Position numbers and translations under genes: made by a program. DNA of 64,000 nucleotides, taken from assembly GCF_018139645.1 (NCBI RefSeq), contig NZ_JAGSPM010000001.1, forward strand, positions 124,001-188,000, read 5' to 3'. Position 1 is the first letter of the stretch; each line of letters opens with the position of its first letter. Shown here piece after piece: positions 9,797 through 18,838 of this stretch. The DNA comes from Affinundibacterium baiyunense (GTDB lineage Bacteria; Pseudomonadota; Gammaproteobacteria; Burkholderiales; Burkholderiaceae_D). The notes below the pieces were generated by a model. The model made no database searches and was not told the origin of the DNA. It saw only the letters and a program-made list of their open reading frames with translations.

Positions 9797-10255
9797 TTGA
9801 AAAAAATGATTACGATTGCGACGCTTATTGTTGCGACTATGACCTTAAGTGCATGTGTATCAACACGTACTTCGGGCAGTGTTTATCGCCCTTATCAAAC
9901 TCAAAATGAAATGTCAGTACGTATGGGAGTTGTAGATTCCGTGCGTGAAGTGACGATAGATGGCGGGCGTAGCGGTGTGGGTACATTAACTGGTGCTGCG
10001 TTGGGTGGCTTAGCTGGTTCAAGCGTCGGCGGTGGCCGCGGATCGACAGCGACAGGCATAGTTGGTGCGGTTGTCGGTGGCATTATCGGTAATAATGTAG
10101 AAAGCAATGCAAACACGCGTAAGGGGCTAGAAATAACTGTTCGTTTAGATAACGGTGAGTTAAAGGCAATCACGCAAGATGCAGATGAAAGTTTTCGACC
10201 GGGCGATAGAGTACGCTTGCTTTCAGATCGTAGAACAACGCGTGTTACCCATTGA
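9797..10255 (+). CDS. Glycine-zipper outer-membrane lipoprotein (SlyB/Pcp-like)
   Basis: Small lipoprotein (152 aa) of the glycine-zipper 2TM family, usually anchored in the outer membrane and linked to envelope integrity. The signal peptide is MKKMITIATL plus a hydrophobic run, with lipobox LSAC; lipidation is predicted at C20. Residues about 58-100 form a glycine-rich zipper with repeated GxxxG-type spacing (GTLTGAALGGLAG, GAVVGGIIG). The C-terminal part (about 105-150) is a small polar domain. The start is TTG 9797: AAGGAG ends at 9790, six bases before it, whereas the next ATG (9806) would be 15 bases away. A strong terminator follows directly, so the gene is probably a single transcription unit. 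Confidence 0.85.
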   Translation: MKKMITIATLIVATMTLSACVSTRTSGSVYRPYQTQNEMSVRMGVVDSVREVTIDGGRSGVGTLTGAALGGLAGSSVGGGRGSTATGIVGAVVGGIIGNNVESNANTRKGLEITVRLDNGELKAITQDADESFRPGDRVRLLSDRRTTRVTH

Positions 10256-10321
10256 TTGATGTGCATTGATGCGTGTTGACTTGTATTGCACGTATTGGTT
10301 TCTTTAGAATAAATTGCATAG

Positions 10322-10355
10322 ATAAAGTCACCCTAGTGGTGACTTTATTCTTTTT
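10322..10355 (+). terminator. Intrinsic terminator after the lipoprotein gene
   Basis: An 11 bp perfect stem ATAAAGTCACC / GGTGACTTTAT with a 5-base loop (CTAGT) is followed by TTC and five T. It separates the lipoprotein gene from the glutaredoxin-rnhB operon. Confidence 0.9.
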
Positions 10356-10424
10356 ATAAGCCCTGATTCCTTGACTCCAGAAGTTATAATCACGCTTTCG
10401 GATTTCTTCGTTGATGCTCTTGTT

Positions 10425-10679
10425 ATGCTGCAATTTACGCTTTATTCTCGTTCCTACTGCCATCTTTGCGATGACATGCTAGTCCAGCTTAAAAGTGCCT
10501 TACAAGCTATCCCGCATTTAATTGAGGTGATCGATGTCGACGCAGATGAAAAACTAGTAGCGCAATTTGATGAATTAGTTCCTGTTTTGTTTGCTCGCAA
10601 AGATGAGCAAGAAGCGCGACAAATCTGTCATTATTTTTTAGATGAAGTGAAACTGAAGGCATACCTTAATGAACACTAA
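10425..10679 (+). CDS. Glutaredoxin-family protein
   Basis: Small thioredoxin-fold protein (84 aa from this start) with a CHLC motif near the N-terminus, in the glutaredoxin-like DUF836 family; likely a thiol-disulfide redox role. The start at ATG 10425 gives the usual beginning [15 protein letters not shown]. An upstream in-frame TTG at 10371 would add 18 residues that do not resemble the family. No strong ribosome site is visible at either start. The 3' end overlaps the rnhB start by 11 bases, which suggests translational coupling in an operon with rnhB and the rRNA methyltransferase gene. Confidence 0.8.
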   Translation: MLQFTLYSRSYCHLCDDMLVQLKSALQAIPHLIEVIDVDADEKLVAQFDELVPVLFARKDEQEARQICHYFLDEVKLKAYLNEH

Positions 10680-11292
10680 AAATACAGGTAGCCTTGAGAA
10701 TTTGTCTTTGTTTGATTATGAGGATGAGTTAATTTGTGGCGTCGATGAGGCGGGACGAGGTCCACTTGCTGGGCCTGTTACCGCTGCGGCTGTGATACTT
10801 GATCCAGCTCATCCAATTGAAGGATTGAAAGACTCTAAAAAACTCAGTGAAGCCCAGCGCGATTTGTTGGCTGAGCAAATTAAGAAGTATGCTTTAGCAT
10901 GGTCGATTGCGGAAAGCTCAGTGGAAGAAATCGATACATTGAATATTCTGCAAGCGACGATGTTAGCGATGCGTCGTGCAGTTGAAGGCTTAAAGATCAC
11001 GCCAAACCTAGCTTTGATCGATGGTAATCGTTGCCCTGTGATGCCAGTCAGATCAGAGGCGATTGTGAAGGGAGACGATAAGGTCGCAGCCATATCTGCA
11101 GCCTCGATTTTGGCAAAAACAGCACGTGATCATTTACTGGCTGAGTTACATAGTGTTTATCCGCAATATGCCTTAGACCAACATAAGGGTTATCCCACTG
11201 CATTGCATTTAGCTAGACTCAAAAAGTTTGGCGTTTCGGCTATCCATAGAAAATCATATGCCCCAGTTAAAGCATTGTTGAAAGATATCTAA
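10669..11292 (+). CDS. rnhB: Ribonuclease HII
   Basis: Cleaves RNA in RNA-DNA hybrids and at single ribonucleotides embedded in DNA (ribonucleotide excision repair). The family signature [14 protein letters not shown] lies at 24-37, with catalytic D26 and E27. The third acidic position is D118 in ALIDGN, and a further conserved TARDHLL segment follows. The length of 207 aa is normal. The gene overlaps the glutaredoxin gene upstream by 11 bases, and its stop codon directly abuts the ATG of the next gene (no gap), so the three genes form one operon. Confidence 0.96.
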   Translation: MNTKNTGSLENLSLFDYEDELICGVDEAGRGPLAGPVTAAAVILDPAHPIEGLKDSKKLSEAQRDLLAEQIKKYALAWSIAESSVEEIDTLNILQATMLAMRRAVEGLKITPNLALIDGNRCPVMPVRSEAIVKGDDKVAAISAASILAKTARDHLLAELHSVYPQYALDQHKGYPTALHLARLKKFGVSAIHRKSYAPVKALLKDI

Positions 11293-12078
11293 ATGAAGCA
11301 AATTAGTTCTCGTGATAACCCACTGTATAAAGAGCTAAAACAGTTAGCTAGCTCAGCAAGTGCGCGTAAAAAAGCTGGTAGAACGATTTTAGATGGCGTT
11401 CACTTATGTCAGTCTTTTTTACAGTATGCAAGCGTTCCAGAATATTGTGTGATTTCCGATGCAAGTATAGATCTACCTGAAGTTGCCGATTTAATTCACG
11501 CTTGTCAGAGCAAGAACGTCAATTGCATCGTTTTGCCAGACAACATGTATCAACTCATGAGCCAGGTTGAAAACGGGATTGGCGTGATGTTTGTTATTAA
11601 GACTCCGCAGCATACTAGTCCTACAAATCTTACATCGAATGCCGTTGTGCTCGACAATTTGCAAGATCCAGGTAATCTTGGCTCAATTTTACGCAGTGCG
11701 GCTGGCGCGGGTATTGAACAAGTATTCTGTAGTATAGGAACAGCTAGCGCGTGGTCGCCCAAAGTATTGCGTGCTGGTATGGGGGCACATTTTGCTCTGC
11801 AAATTTATGAGTCTGTTGATTTGTATGCTTTGTTGCGTGAAGCCACCATTCCTGTGCTAGCGACCAGTTCACATACATCTACAACGATTTATCAGGTGAA
11901 TTTAAATCGACCTGTAGCATGGTTGTTTGGACATGAGGGGCAGGGAGTCGATCCTGCTTTGATGGCATTGGCAACCGAGAAAGTCACAATTCCGCAGCGA
12001 GACGCGATTGAGTCATTAAACGTTGCAGCAAGTGCGGCGATTTGCTTTTTTGAGCAGGTTCGGCAACGAATTTCTTAG
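11293..12078 (+). CDS. SpoU/TrmH-family RNA 2'-O-methyltransferase
   Basis: SAM-dependent methyltransferase of the knotted SPOUT class, acting on rRNA or tRNA ribose 2'-OH. The three SpoU motifs are visible: VVLDNLQDPGNLGSILR (about 115-131), AWLFGHEGQG (about 209-218) and IPQRDAIESLNVAASAAI (about 232-249). The N-terminal 100 residues form the usual substrate-binding domain of RlmB/TrmH-like proteins. The length of 261 aa is typical. It follows rnhB without a gap, an arrangement common in Burkholderiales. Which nucleotide it modifies cannot be told from sequence. Confidence 0.9.
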   Translation: MKQISSRDNPLYKELKQLASSASARKKAGRTILDGVHLCQSFLQYASVPEYCVISDASIDLPEVADLIHACQSKNVNCIVLPDNMYQLMSQVENGIGVMFVIKTPQHTSPTNLTSNAVVLDNLQDPGNLGSILRSAAGAGIEQVFCSIGTASAWSPKVLRAGMGAHFALQIYESVDLYALLREATIPVLATSSHTSTTIYQVNLNRPVAWLFGHEGQGVDPALMALATEKVTIPQRDAIESLNVAASAAICFFEQVRQRIS

Positions 12079-12134
12079 TTCAATTTATTCGCCACACTTG
12101 AGATTGTCAATCTGTATAAGGTTTTTGCAATTCG

Positions 12135-12171
12135 AAAGGTTTTAACGATCTCATTGATAATTAAAACCTTT
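12135..12171. terminator. Possible terminator between convergent genes
   Basis: An 11 bp inverted repeat AAAGGTTTTAA / TTAAAACCTTT with a 15-base loop lies between the methyltransferase gene and the convergent ppsR. No good U-tract follows on either strand, so termination would be weak; the call rests mainly on position. Confidence 0.5.
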
Positions 12172-12198
12172 ACTTGTAGATGCGCAAAAGAGGACGCA

Positions 12199-13044
12199 TT
12201 ACAGTCGAGAATCCGGCTTTACTTCCTGCAAAATCGTAGTAGCAATTTCTTCGATTGACTTCGCCGTCGACGATAACCAACGAATTCCTTCTCGTTTCAT
12301 CATAGCTTCCGCTTCATTCACTTCGTAACGACAATTTTCCAGAGATGCGTATTTGCTTCCTGGACGTCGTTCATTACGAATTTCCGACAAACGTTCTGGT
12401 GCAATGCTTAGACCGAAGATTTTTCCTTTAAATTCAGGCAAAGCAGAGGGGAGTTTTCCACGTTCAAAGTCATCAGGAATTAGAGGGTAGTTCGCAGCCT
12501 TAATCCCATATTGCATCGCTAAATATAGCGTAGTTGGCGTTTTGCCAGAGCGGGAAACACCGACCAAAATAACATCTGCCAATGACAAATTTTTGTTTGA
12601 TTGGCCGTCGTCGTGGGCCAAAGAGAAATTAATTGCTTCGATTCGATTCTTGTATTCTTCTGTATCTGCGATGTTGTGACTCCGACCGACGGTATGTGTT
12701 GACTTAATTCCTAACTCTTCTTCTAAAGGTGCAACAAAAGTTTGGATTAAATCCATGTGTAAACCTTTAGACTTAAATATCACGTTCGCCAATTCAGGTT
12801 TCACCAAGGTAGAAAATACAATTGGTCTGTTTCCAGTTTGTTCAAATGCTTCATTAATGCGCCTTACTGCATCTTCTGCTTTTTCTATATCATCAATAAA
12901 TGGCAGGCGAACTTGTTTAAATTTGAGATCGAATTGTGTAATTACAGAGTGGCCAAACGCCTCGGCGGTAATGCCTGTGCCATCAGAGACAAAAAAAACG
13001 GTGCGATTAGCAATCGGAAGTGCATTTGAAGAGTGGTCTGGCAT
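12199..13044 (-). CDS. ppsR: PEP synthase regulatory protein (kinase/pyrophosphorylase)
   Basis: Bifunctional DUF299 enzyme that inactivates PEP synthase by ADP-dependent phosphorylation of a threonine next to its catalytic histidine, and reactivates it by phosphate-dependent dephosphorylation. The P-loop-like motif GVSRSGKT is at 162-169. The N-terminal [15 protein letters not shown] and the C-terminal region containing [15 protein letters not shown] match the family. The length of 281 aa is usual. It is divergent from ppsA, the gene of its target enzyme, across 328 bp; this pairing supports the call strongly. Confidence 0.95.
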   Translation of the reverse strand: MPDHSSNALPIANRTVFFVSDGTGITAEAFGHSVITQFDLKFKQVRLPFIDDIEKAEDAVRRINEAFEQTGNRPIVFSTLVKPELANVIFKSKGLHMDLIQTFVAPLEEELGIKSTHTVGRSHNIADTEEYKNRIEAINFSLAHDDGQSNKNLSLADVILVGVSRSGKTPTTLYLAMQYGIKAANYPLIPDDFERGKLPSALPEFKGKIFGLSIAPERLSEIRNERRPGSKYASLENCRYEVNEAEAMMKREGIRWLSSTAKSIEEIATTILQEVKPDSRL

Positions 13045-13128
13045 AGGTATTCAATCTGAATTTGAAAAACGAAAGTGAGGATAAATTGTACTGTAAATGA
13101 TCCAAGCCAAGCTGGCTGTATGGTGAAA

Positions 13129-13156
13129 TTGACAGTTTGTGTGCGTAAAATATATC
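13129..13156 (+). promoter_or_regulatory. Candidate promoter for ppsA
   Basis: TTGACA (13129-13134), a 16-base spacer and TATATC (13151-13156). The -35 element is perfect and the -10 element matches four of six positions. It would give a leader of about 210 bases before the ppsA start. The rest of the 13045-13372 gap holds no gene I can support. Confidence 0.5.
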
Positions 13157-13189
13157 GAGCAAATAAATGCACAAATTTTCTCCATCAAA

Positions 13190-13330
13190 TGTGCATTTTG
13201 CAGCGCACAAGGTAAAATGCATAGCAAAACTAGCGTTGTTGTTGGAAACAGAATAATAAGAAAGACCGATGATCAACCTATCCATGCAAGCCATTGCGCA
13301 TCTCAATACCTAGCGCAATACCTTGCAAGG
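13190..13330 (+). promoter_or_regulatory. Hairpin-rich ppsA leader
   Basis: Several inverted repeats occur in the presumed untranslated leader. TGCATTTT (13192-13199) pairs with AAAATGCA (13214-13221). An overlapping alternative is TGTGC (13190-13194) with GCACA (13205-13209), which excludes the first. ATTGCGC (13293-13299) pairs with GCGCAAT (13313-13319), followed at once by the palindrome CCTTGCAAGG (13321-13330). Regulation at RNA level or protein binding is possible but unproven. Confidence 0.35.
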
Positions 13331-13372
13331 AAGCAGTGCGAAAGATTTCTTATCATCAAAAAAGAGGTTGTT

Positions 13373-15790
13373 ATGTCTAACGCAGCAAATACCGAAGCGA
13401 CTTATGTTGCTTCGTTTGAGAACTTACGGATGACTGATGTCGATTCCGTCGGTGGTAAAAATGCTTCACTTGGCGAAATGATTAGCCAGCTTGCTTCGGC
13501 AGGTGTACGTGTTCCGGGTGGTTTCGCCACGACGGCACAGGCTTTTCGAGATTTCTTATCTCACAGTGTTGATGGTGGTTTGCCATTAGCGCAACGTATT
13601 GCAGATCGTCTGGCATCTTTGGATATCGAAGATGTGAAAGAACTTGCAAAAGCCGGTGCTGAAATTCGTCAATGGATTATCGACACGCCATTCCAGCCAC
13701 GTCTGCAAAAAGAAATAGAAGAGTTTTACAATAAACTGGTTGCTGATTGCACTGCCGAAATGTCATTCGCTGTGCGTTCCTCTGCTACCGCAGAAGATTT
13801 GCCAGATGCTTCATTCGCAGGTCAACAAGAGACTTTCTTGAACGTGGTTGGTATCGACAATGTGCTCGAAGCGATGAAACATGTATTCGCTTCTTTGTAC
13901 AATGACCGCGCAATTTCTTATCGCGTACACAAAGGCTTCACACATGCAGAAGTGGCTTTGTCTGCTGGCGTACAACGCATGGTGCGTTCTGACCTAGGCG
14001 CAGCTGGTGTGATGTTCACGATTGATACTGAGTCTGGTTTTAAAGACGTCGTGTTCATTACTTCAAGCTATGGTCTCGGCGAAACCGTGGTGCAAGGGGC
14101 AGTCAACCCTGACGAATTTTATGTGCATAAGCCGATGCTCGAGCAAGGCAAATTGCCGGTGATTCGTCGCAATATTGGTTCCAAATTAATCAAGATGGAA
14201 TTTACTGGCGAAGCAAAAGCAGGACGCTCAGTAAAAACGGTTGACGTGCCGATTGAATTGCGTAATCGTTATTCTTTGAACGATACAGAAGTAGTTGAAC
14301 TGGCGAAGTATGCTGTCATCATCGAGAAGCACTATGGTCGTCCTATGGACATCGAGTGGGGTAAAGATGGTCGTGACGGCAAACTCTACATTTTGCAAGC
14401 ACGTCCAGAGACAGTGAAGTCACAGCAAAAATCGACCGACGCACAACAACGTTTCAAACTCAAAGGTACTGGTGCGGTGTTGGTTTCAGGCCGTGCGATT
14501 GGCCAAAAAATTGGCGCGGGTCGTGTACGTGTGATTCACGATCCATCCGAAATGGAACGTGTACAACCAGGTGATGTGTTGGTGGCAGATATGACCGATC
14601 CTAACTGGGAACCTGTCATGAAACGCGCTTCGGCGATCGTGACAAATCGTGGCGGACGCACTTGTCACGCGGCGATTATTGCTCGCGAATTAGGCGTGCC
14701 AGCCGTGGTTGGTTGCGGTGATGCCACTGATTTGTTGAAAGATGGTACTTTGGTGACTGTATCTTGTGCAGAGGGCGACGAAGGCAAGATTTACGACGGT
14801 TTAATTGAAACCGAAGTGACAGAAGAAGTACGTGGCGAATTGCCGAAGTTACCTTTGAAAATTATGCTGAACGTGGGTAATCCACAGCTGGCATTTGATT
14901 TCCAATCCGTACCGAACGAAGGCGTTGGTTTGGCTCGCTTAGAATTTATTATCAACAACAACATCGGCGTGCACCCAAAAGCGATTTTGGAATATCCGAA
15001 TATTGATCCTGATTTGAAAAAAGCAGTCGAATCCGTCGCACGTGGTCACGCATCGCCTAAAGCTTTTTATGTTGATAAATTGGCTGAAGGTGTCGCTACC
15101 ATTGCCGCTGCTTTTTGGCCTAAAAAAGTCATCGTGCGTTTATCTGATTTCAAATCCAATGAATACAAAAAGCTGATTGGCGGTACACGCTACGAACCGG
15201 ATGAAGAAAATCCAATGTTAGGCTTCCGTGGCGCTGCACGTTACTTAGCAAGCGATTTTGCAGAGTCTTTCGAGATGGAGTGCACGGCAATGAAACGCGT
15301 GCGTAACGACATGGGCTTAACCAATGTCGAGATCATGGTGCCGTTTGTTCGTACTTTGGGTCAGGCTGAAAAAGTCGTCACTTTGTTAGCTAAAAATGGT
15401 TTGAAACGTGGCGAAAATGGCTTACGTTTGATCATGATGTGTGAAGTCCCATCCAACGCAATTCTGGCAGATGAGTTCTTAGAATTCTTCGATGGTTTCT
15501 CCATTGGTTCCAACGATTTGACACAATTAACTTTAGGTCTGGATCGTGACTCCGGTATGGAACTGTTGGCAGCCGATTTTGATGAACGCGACCCTGCGGT
15601 AAAAGCCATGTTGTCACGTGCGATTTCTGCTTGCCGTAAAGCTGGTAAGTACGTCGGCATTTGTGGTCAGGGTCCTTCTGATCATCCAGATTTTGCAGAG
15701 TGGTTGATGGCTGAAGGAATCGAATCGATTTCTCTGAATCCAGATTCTGTGATTGATACTTGGAAGCAGTTGGCAACTGTCGCAAAGTAA
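13373..15790 (+). CDS. ppsA: Phosphoenolpyruvate synthase
   Basis: Converts pyruvate, ATP and water to PEP, AMP and phosphate, the entry step of gluconeogenesis from pyruvate or lactate. The N-terminal ATP-grasp domain includes [12 protein letters not shown] and [20 protein letters not shown]. The phosphohistidine domain has GGRTCHAAI with the catalytic histidine at H432. The C-terminal TIM-barrel contains GSNDLTQL and [14 protein letters not shown] 13373 follows GAGG (13364-13367) at five bases and gives 805 aa, near the family norm. The frame stays open upstream to 13139, but that extension lacks family similarity. The threonine next to the histidine is the expected PpsR target. A strong terminator follows. 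Confidence 0.96.
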   Translation: MSNAANTEATYVASFENLRMTDVDSVGGKNASLGEMISQLASAGVRVPGGFATTAQAFRDFLSHSVDGGLPLAQRIADRLASLDIEDVKELAKAGAEIRQWIIDTPFQPRLQKEIEEFYNKLVADCTAEMSFAVRSSATAEDLPDASFAGQQETFLNVVGIDNVLEAMKHVFASLYNDRAISYRVHKGFTHAEVALSAGVQRMVRSDLGAAGVMFTIDTESGFKDVVFITSSYGLGETVVQGAVNPDEFYVHKPMLEQGKLPVIRRNIGSKLIKMEFTGEAKAGRSVKTVDVPIELRNRYSLNDTEVVELAKYAVIIEKHYGRPMDIEWGKDGRDGKLYILQARPETVKSQQKSTDAQQRFKLKGTGAVLVSGRAIGQKIGAGRVRVIHDPSEMERVQPGDVLVADMTDPNWEPVMKRASAIVTNRGGRTCHAAIIARELGVPAVVGCGDATDLLKDGTLVTVSCAEGDEGKIYDGLIETEVTEEVRGELPKLPLKIMLNVGNPQLAFDFQSVPNEGVGLARLEFIINNNIGVHPKAILEYPNIDPDLKKAVESVARGHASPKAFYVDKLAEGVATIAAAFWPKKVIVRLSDFKSNEYKKLIGGTRYEPDEENPMLGFRGAARYLASDFAESFEMECTAMKRVRNDMGLTNVEIMVPFVRTLGQAEKVVTLLAKNGLKRGENGLRLIMMCEVPSNAILADEFLEFFDGFSIGSNDLTQLTLGLDRDSGMELLAADFDERDPAVKAMLSRAISACRKAGKYVGICGQGPSDHPDFAEWLMAEGIESISLNPDSVIDTWKQLATVAK

Positions 15791-15816
15791 TAGATAACAA
15801 GATATAGTTAAAATTA

Positions 15817-15851
15817 AACGCGAAGATTCGAGAGGTTCTTCGCGTTTTTTT
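15817..15851 (+). terminator. Intrinsic terminator of ppsA
   Basis: A 10 bp stem AACGCGAAGA / TCTTCGCGTT with a 10-base loop is followed by a run of T. Confidence 0.92.
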
Positions 15852-15945
15852 ATGTTTATTTCATCATGTTGTCATAATAGTTATTAAGAATAGCCTCAAG
15901 CAAAATAAGAAATAAAACACATTCGAATTCGTTCAAAATGTCAGC

Positions 15946-15987
15946 AAAAAAAACCCTCAACATCATTCGGTGTGGAGGGTTTTTTTG
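15946..15987 (+). terminator. Second terminator, upstream of nfeD
   Basis: AAAAAAAACCCTC / GAGGGTTTTTTT is an A-rich arm, a five-pair GC-rich core (15954-15958 with 15975-15979), a 16-base loop and a T-run. Its symmetry would let it work on either strand. It lies about 95 bases after the ppsA terminator with no ORF between, so it may end a short independent transcript. Confidence 0.75.
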
Positions 15988-16059
15988 TTTGTAAAATACC
16001 GATGACAATTTGTTAGTTATCGGGCAAACTGTTGTAATTCTTATTAAGGAGAATAATCA

Positions 16060-16494
16060 ATGGAAGCTTGGACATGGTGGTTGGTGCTAGCTGGTGTGGT
16101 CGTCATTTGTGAGTTGTTTACTGGGACTTTTTATTTGTTGATGTTCGCAGTTGGTTTGTTTAGCGCATCAATTGTTTCTTTATTTACAGATTCTACGCAA
16201 CTACAAATGTTGATTGCTGCTGTGGTGGGCAGTGCAGCGACCTTGGCGCTACATACTAGTAAATACGGTTGGAAACAACGTAGAGAAGTAGCGACTGATC
16301 CGAACGTGAATATCGATATTGGTCAGCAATTAAGAGTCGATGAGTGGCAAGAGCAAGGGAATGGAATTTCATTCGCAAGAGCAAAATATCGTGGTGCGAT
16401 GTGGGATGTTGAGTTGCGTCATGCGCATGCGAGTGCCGGTTTGTTTGTGATTGAGGCGGTAGAGGGAAGTCGATTAATTGTGCGTCCAACGTAG
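16060..16494 (+). CDS. NfeD-like membrane protein
   Basis: Short NfeD family member (144 aa). Residues about 5-70 hold two or three membrane segments (WWLVLAGVVVICELF, FYLLMFAVGLFSASIVSLF, MLIAAVVGSAATLAL). A C-terminal soluble domain (about 80-144) fits the OB-fold of NfeD. These proteins act with SPFH/stomatin proteins in membrane organisation or proteolysis; the long ClpP-like protease part found in other NfeD proteins is absent here. AAGGAG lies seven bases before ATG 16060. The SPFH partner gene starts 70 bp downstream, so the two are probably one operon. Confidence 0.88.
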   Translation: MEAWTWWLVLAGVVVICELFTGTFYLLMFAVGLFSASIVSLFTDSTQLQMLIAAVVGSAATLALHTSKYGWKQRREVATDPNVNIDIGQQLRVDEWQEQGNGISFARAKYRGAMWDVELRHAHASAGLFVIEAVEGSRLIVRPT

Positions 16495-16564
16495 ATTTGT
16501 GTGCTCTGTATGACTTGGTTGAAGTAAAAAATGATGTTGGTTTAAATAAAAAAAGGAAAATGAG

Positions 16565-17482
16565 ATGGAAAATTCAGGCTTTGTCGTATTAGTTTTATTT
16601 GTGCTCGCATTAGTCTTCATCATGAAGACAATTAAGGTGGTTCCACAACAAGATGCGTGGGTAGTTGAGCGCCTTGGTAAATATCATGCGACCTTAGCAC
16701 CTGGTCTCAATATTGTCGTGCCGTTTGTTGATCGCGTTGCTTACAAGCACGTCTTGAAAGAGATTCCGCTCGATGTACCACCACAAGTTTGTATCACCAA
16801 AGATAATACGCAGCTACAGGTAGATGGCATCTTGTATTTTCAAATTACTGATGCGATGCGAGCTTCTTACGGTTCGTCAAATTACATCGCTGCAATCACA
16901 CAGTTGGCACAAACCACGCTGCGTTCAGTGATCGGTAAGATGGAGCTCGATAAGACTTTTGAAGAGCGTGATCACATCAATACAACAATTGTGAATGCAA
17001 TCGATGAATCTGCGGCGAATTGGGGTGTTAAGGTATTGCGTTATGAAATTAAGGATTTGACGCCACCCAAAGAGATTCTGCATGCTATGCAAGCGCAGAT
17101 TACGGCTGAGCGTGAAAAACGTGCTTTGATCGCTGCTTCCGAAGGTCGTAAGCAAGAGCAAATTAATATCGCTACTGGTGAGCGTGAGGCATCGATTGCG
17201 AAGTCAGAAGGTGAAAAACAGGCATCGATTAATCGTGCCGAAGGACAGGCCGGCGCAATCCGTGCAATTGCAGAAGCGAGTGCTGACGCGATCCGTCAAA
17301 CCGCTGCTGCGATTCGTGAACCTGGTGGTGAAGATGCGGTGAATTTGAAAGTGGCTGAGCAATATGTTGCAGCTTTCGCGAATTTGGCGAAAACCAATAA
17401 TTCCATCATCGTTCCTGCCAATATGAGTGATATGAGTGGCTTGATCGCTAGTGCTATGCAAGTGGTGAAGGCACAGAAATAA
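16565..17482 (+). CDS. SPFH/stomatin-family membrane protein (paraslipin/QmcA-like)
   Basis: Bacterial stomatin homologue that forms large membrane-associated oligomers. It has one N-terminal membrane anchor (about residues 4-22) and an SPFH/Band 7 domain (about 25-190) with VPQQDAWVVERLGKY and LAPGLNIVVPFVD. A long alanine-, glutamate- and arginine-rich helical region (about 190-265), likely coiled-coil, precedes a small C-terminal hydrophobic part. The length of 305 aa matches QmcA/paraslipin. Pairing with nfeD upstream is the classic arrangement. A strong terminator lies about 165 bp downstream. Confidence 0.93.
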   Translation: MENSGFVVLVLFVLALVFIMKTIKVVPQQDAWVVERLGKYHATLAPGLNIVVPFVDRVAYKHVLKEIPLDVPPQVCITKDNTQLQVDGILYFQITDAMRASYGSSNYIAAITQLAQTTLRSVIGKMELDKTFEERDHINTTIVNAIDESAANWGVKVLRYEIKDLTPPKEILHAMQAQITAEREKRALIAASEGRKQEQINIATGEREASIAKSEGEKQASINRAEGQAGAIRAIAEASADAIRQTAAAIREPGGEDAVNLKVAEQYVAAFANLAKTNNSIIVPANMSDMSGLIASAMQVVKAQK

Positions 17483-17505
17483 TTCATATTTTTTGAACGC
17501 AGATT

Positions 17506-17530
17506 TATAGATTGCCTTGCTATAGATTGC
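17506..17530 (+). repeat. Short tandem repeat after the SPFH gene
   Basis: TATAGATTGC occurs at 17506-17515 and again at 17521-17530, a 15-base period. It is non-coding and may be chance. Confidence 0.5.
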
Positions 17531-17645
17531 TTAATGGTGAATTGAATAGTGTAGATGATTTATTTGTGTCCGCTTCAGTCTGATTAGTCGATATTGCTAT
17601 TCAAACTTGATGGTCCTATCGTCAGTCTGAGTGAGGAAATAACTG

Positions 17646-17688
17646 CAAAGCCCCAACATGTCTTTTCGTGTTGGGGCTTTGTGTTTTT
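17646..17688 (+). terminator. Strong intrinsic terminator after nfeD-SPFH
   Basis: A 13 bp perfect stem CAAAGCCCCAACA / TGTTGGGGCTTTG with a 10-base loop, then TGTTTTT. Confidence 0.93.
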
Positions 17689-17772
17689 GCAACATCTCCT
17701 TTAATTTATATTGTTATTTTAATTAAATATTTTTACACTTAAAGCCCATTCAATAACGCGAGAGAACTAAAC

Positions 17773-18777
17773 ATGTTTTTTCATCGCTTTCAATATGTTC
17801 TAAGTACATTAGGTCGTAAGCAGCATTTTGAAGCTGAATTACTTAAGGGCTGTAATTCAACCGTGCCGATGCGCCGCTTGCTGCTGTCAAGCATCCTAAC
17901 AGTTGGGTTCCTCTCCGGAAAAGGGTTTGCCGCGTCAAGGCAAACTAGTGAGGCGAGTGAAGAATTGCCGCCATTGAAGAAAACATTCAATTCGACCTTA
18001 GCTTTAGTCCTGCCTAAGACAATTTCATTTGCAAAAGAAATAGAAGGGGAAATTGCTAGCTATTTGATCAGTGAGAAGCTTGACGGTGTCAGAGCCTACT
18101 GGGATGGCAAACAGTTATATTTTCGTAGTGGTCGCATAATTAATGCGCCTAAATGGTTTGTTGAAAAATTTCCAGACCATCCTATGGATGGTGAACTCTG
18201 GATGGGACGCGCGCAATTTGAAGCATTATCTGGTACGGTGCGGCGCCAAATTCCACAAGATGAAGAATGGCGGAAAATTCATTATTGTTTATTTGAGTTG
18301 CCACTTGCTACTGGGGACTTTCGGACCCGTGTCGTTTCTCTAGAAAAATTGGTTGATGTGGTTCGTATACCTTGGTTGAGTGTCATTCCTCAAGAACATT
18401 TATCGACAGTGGAGCAACTTGAGACAAAGTTGAAACAAATTGTTTTACGAAAAGGCGAAGGACTTGTTTTGCATAAAAGCGATGCCTTATTTCAAGCGGG
18501 ACGGTCTGCTGAAGTTTTAAAACTTAAACCTCAGCACGATGCGGAAGCAAAGGTGATTGCGATTTTGCCTGGACGTGGGAAGTATCACGGCATGATGGGC
18601 GCGCTATTAGTCGAAACGAAGGACGGACAAAGATTCAAATTGGGTACTGGATTTGATGATGCCATCAGAAAAAATCCGCCGCCCGTAGGAAGCTTGCTTA
18701 CCTATCGTTATCGGGATTTGACAGGAAATGGCTTGCCGAAATTTGCGAGTTTTGTTCGTGTGTTTCATCCGGAGTAG
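17773..18777 (+). CDS. ATP-dependent DNA ligase, probably exported (Lig E-like)
   Basis: Minimal ATP-dependent DNA ligase. The nucleotidyltransferase motif I is EKLDGVR with the adenylated lysine at K102 of this reading. Further motifs follow: FRSGR, MDGELW, EGLVLHK and LKLKP. A C-terminal OB-fold (about 240-334) completes a two-domain enzyme without extra DNA-binding domains, as in Lig E. From an internal ATG at 17869 the protein starts MRRLLLSSILTVGFLSG, a good signal peptide ending near GFAAS, which suggests export to the periplasm. ATG 17773 has a weak GAGAG ribosome site; 17869 has none visible but makes better biological sense, so the start is uncertain. The cell's NAD-dependent ligase is encoded separately at 32924. 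A role in repair of incoming DNA has been suggested for the family. Confidence 0.85.
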   Translation: MFFHRFQYVLSTLGRKQHFEAELLKGCNSTVPMRRLLLSSILTVGFLSGKGFAASRQTSEASEELPPLKKTFNSTLALVLPKTISFAKEIEGEIASYLISEKLDGVRAYWDGKQLYFRSGRIINAPKWFVEKFPDHPMDGELWMGRAQFEALSGTVRRQIPQDEEWRKIHYCLFELPLATGDFRTRVVSLEKLVDVVRIPWLSVIPQEHLSTVEQLETKLKQIVLRKGEGLVLHKSDALFQAGRSAEVLKLKPQHDAEAKVIAILPGRGKYHGMMGALLVETKDGQRFKLGTGFDDAIRKNPPPVGSLLTYRYRDLTGNGLPKFASFVRVFHPE

Positions 18778-18838
18778 GTATTGGTCTGTATTTCTGTCAG
18801 TCGTAGAGCGGGCGACTCTTCGGCTCTCAACAAGGGCT

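Noticed and set aside
9901-10266. 121-codon ORF antisense to the glycine-zipper lipoprotein
   Set aside because: It is a reverse-strand shadow of the low-complexity glycine codons and lacks a ribosome site or recognisable domain.
10371-10390. TTGACT and TATAAT as a promoter before the glutaredoxin gene
   Set aside because: The two boxes are only eight bases apart, far too close for a sigma-70 promoter.
13139-13372. N-terminal extension of ppsA
   Set aside because: ATG 13373 has a good ribosome site and gives the family length; the upstream codons look like leader sequence with hairpins.
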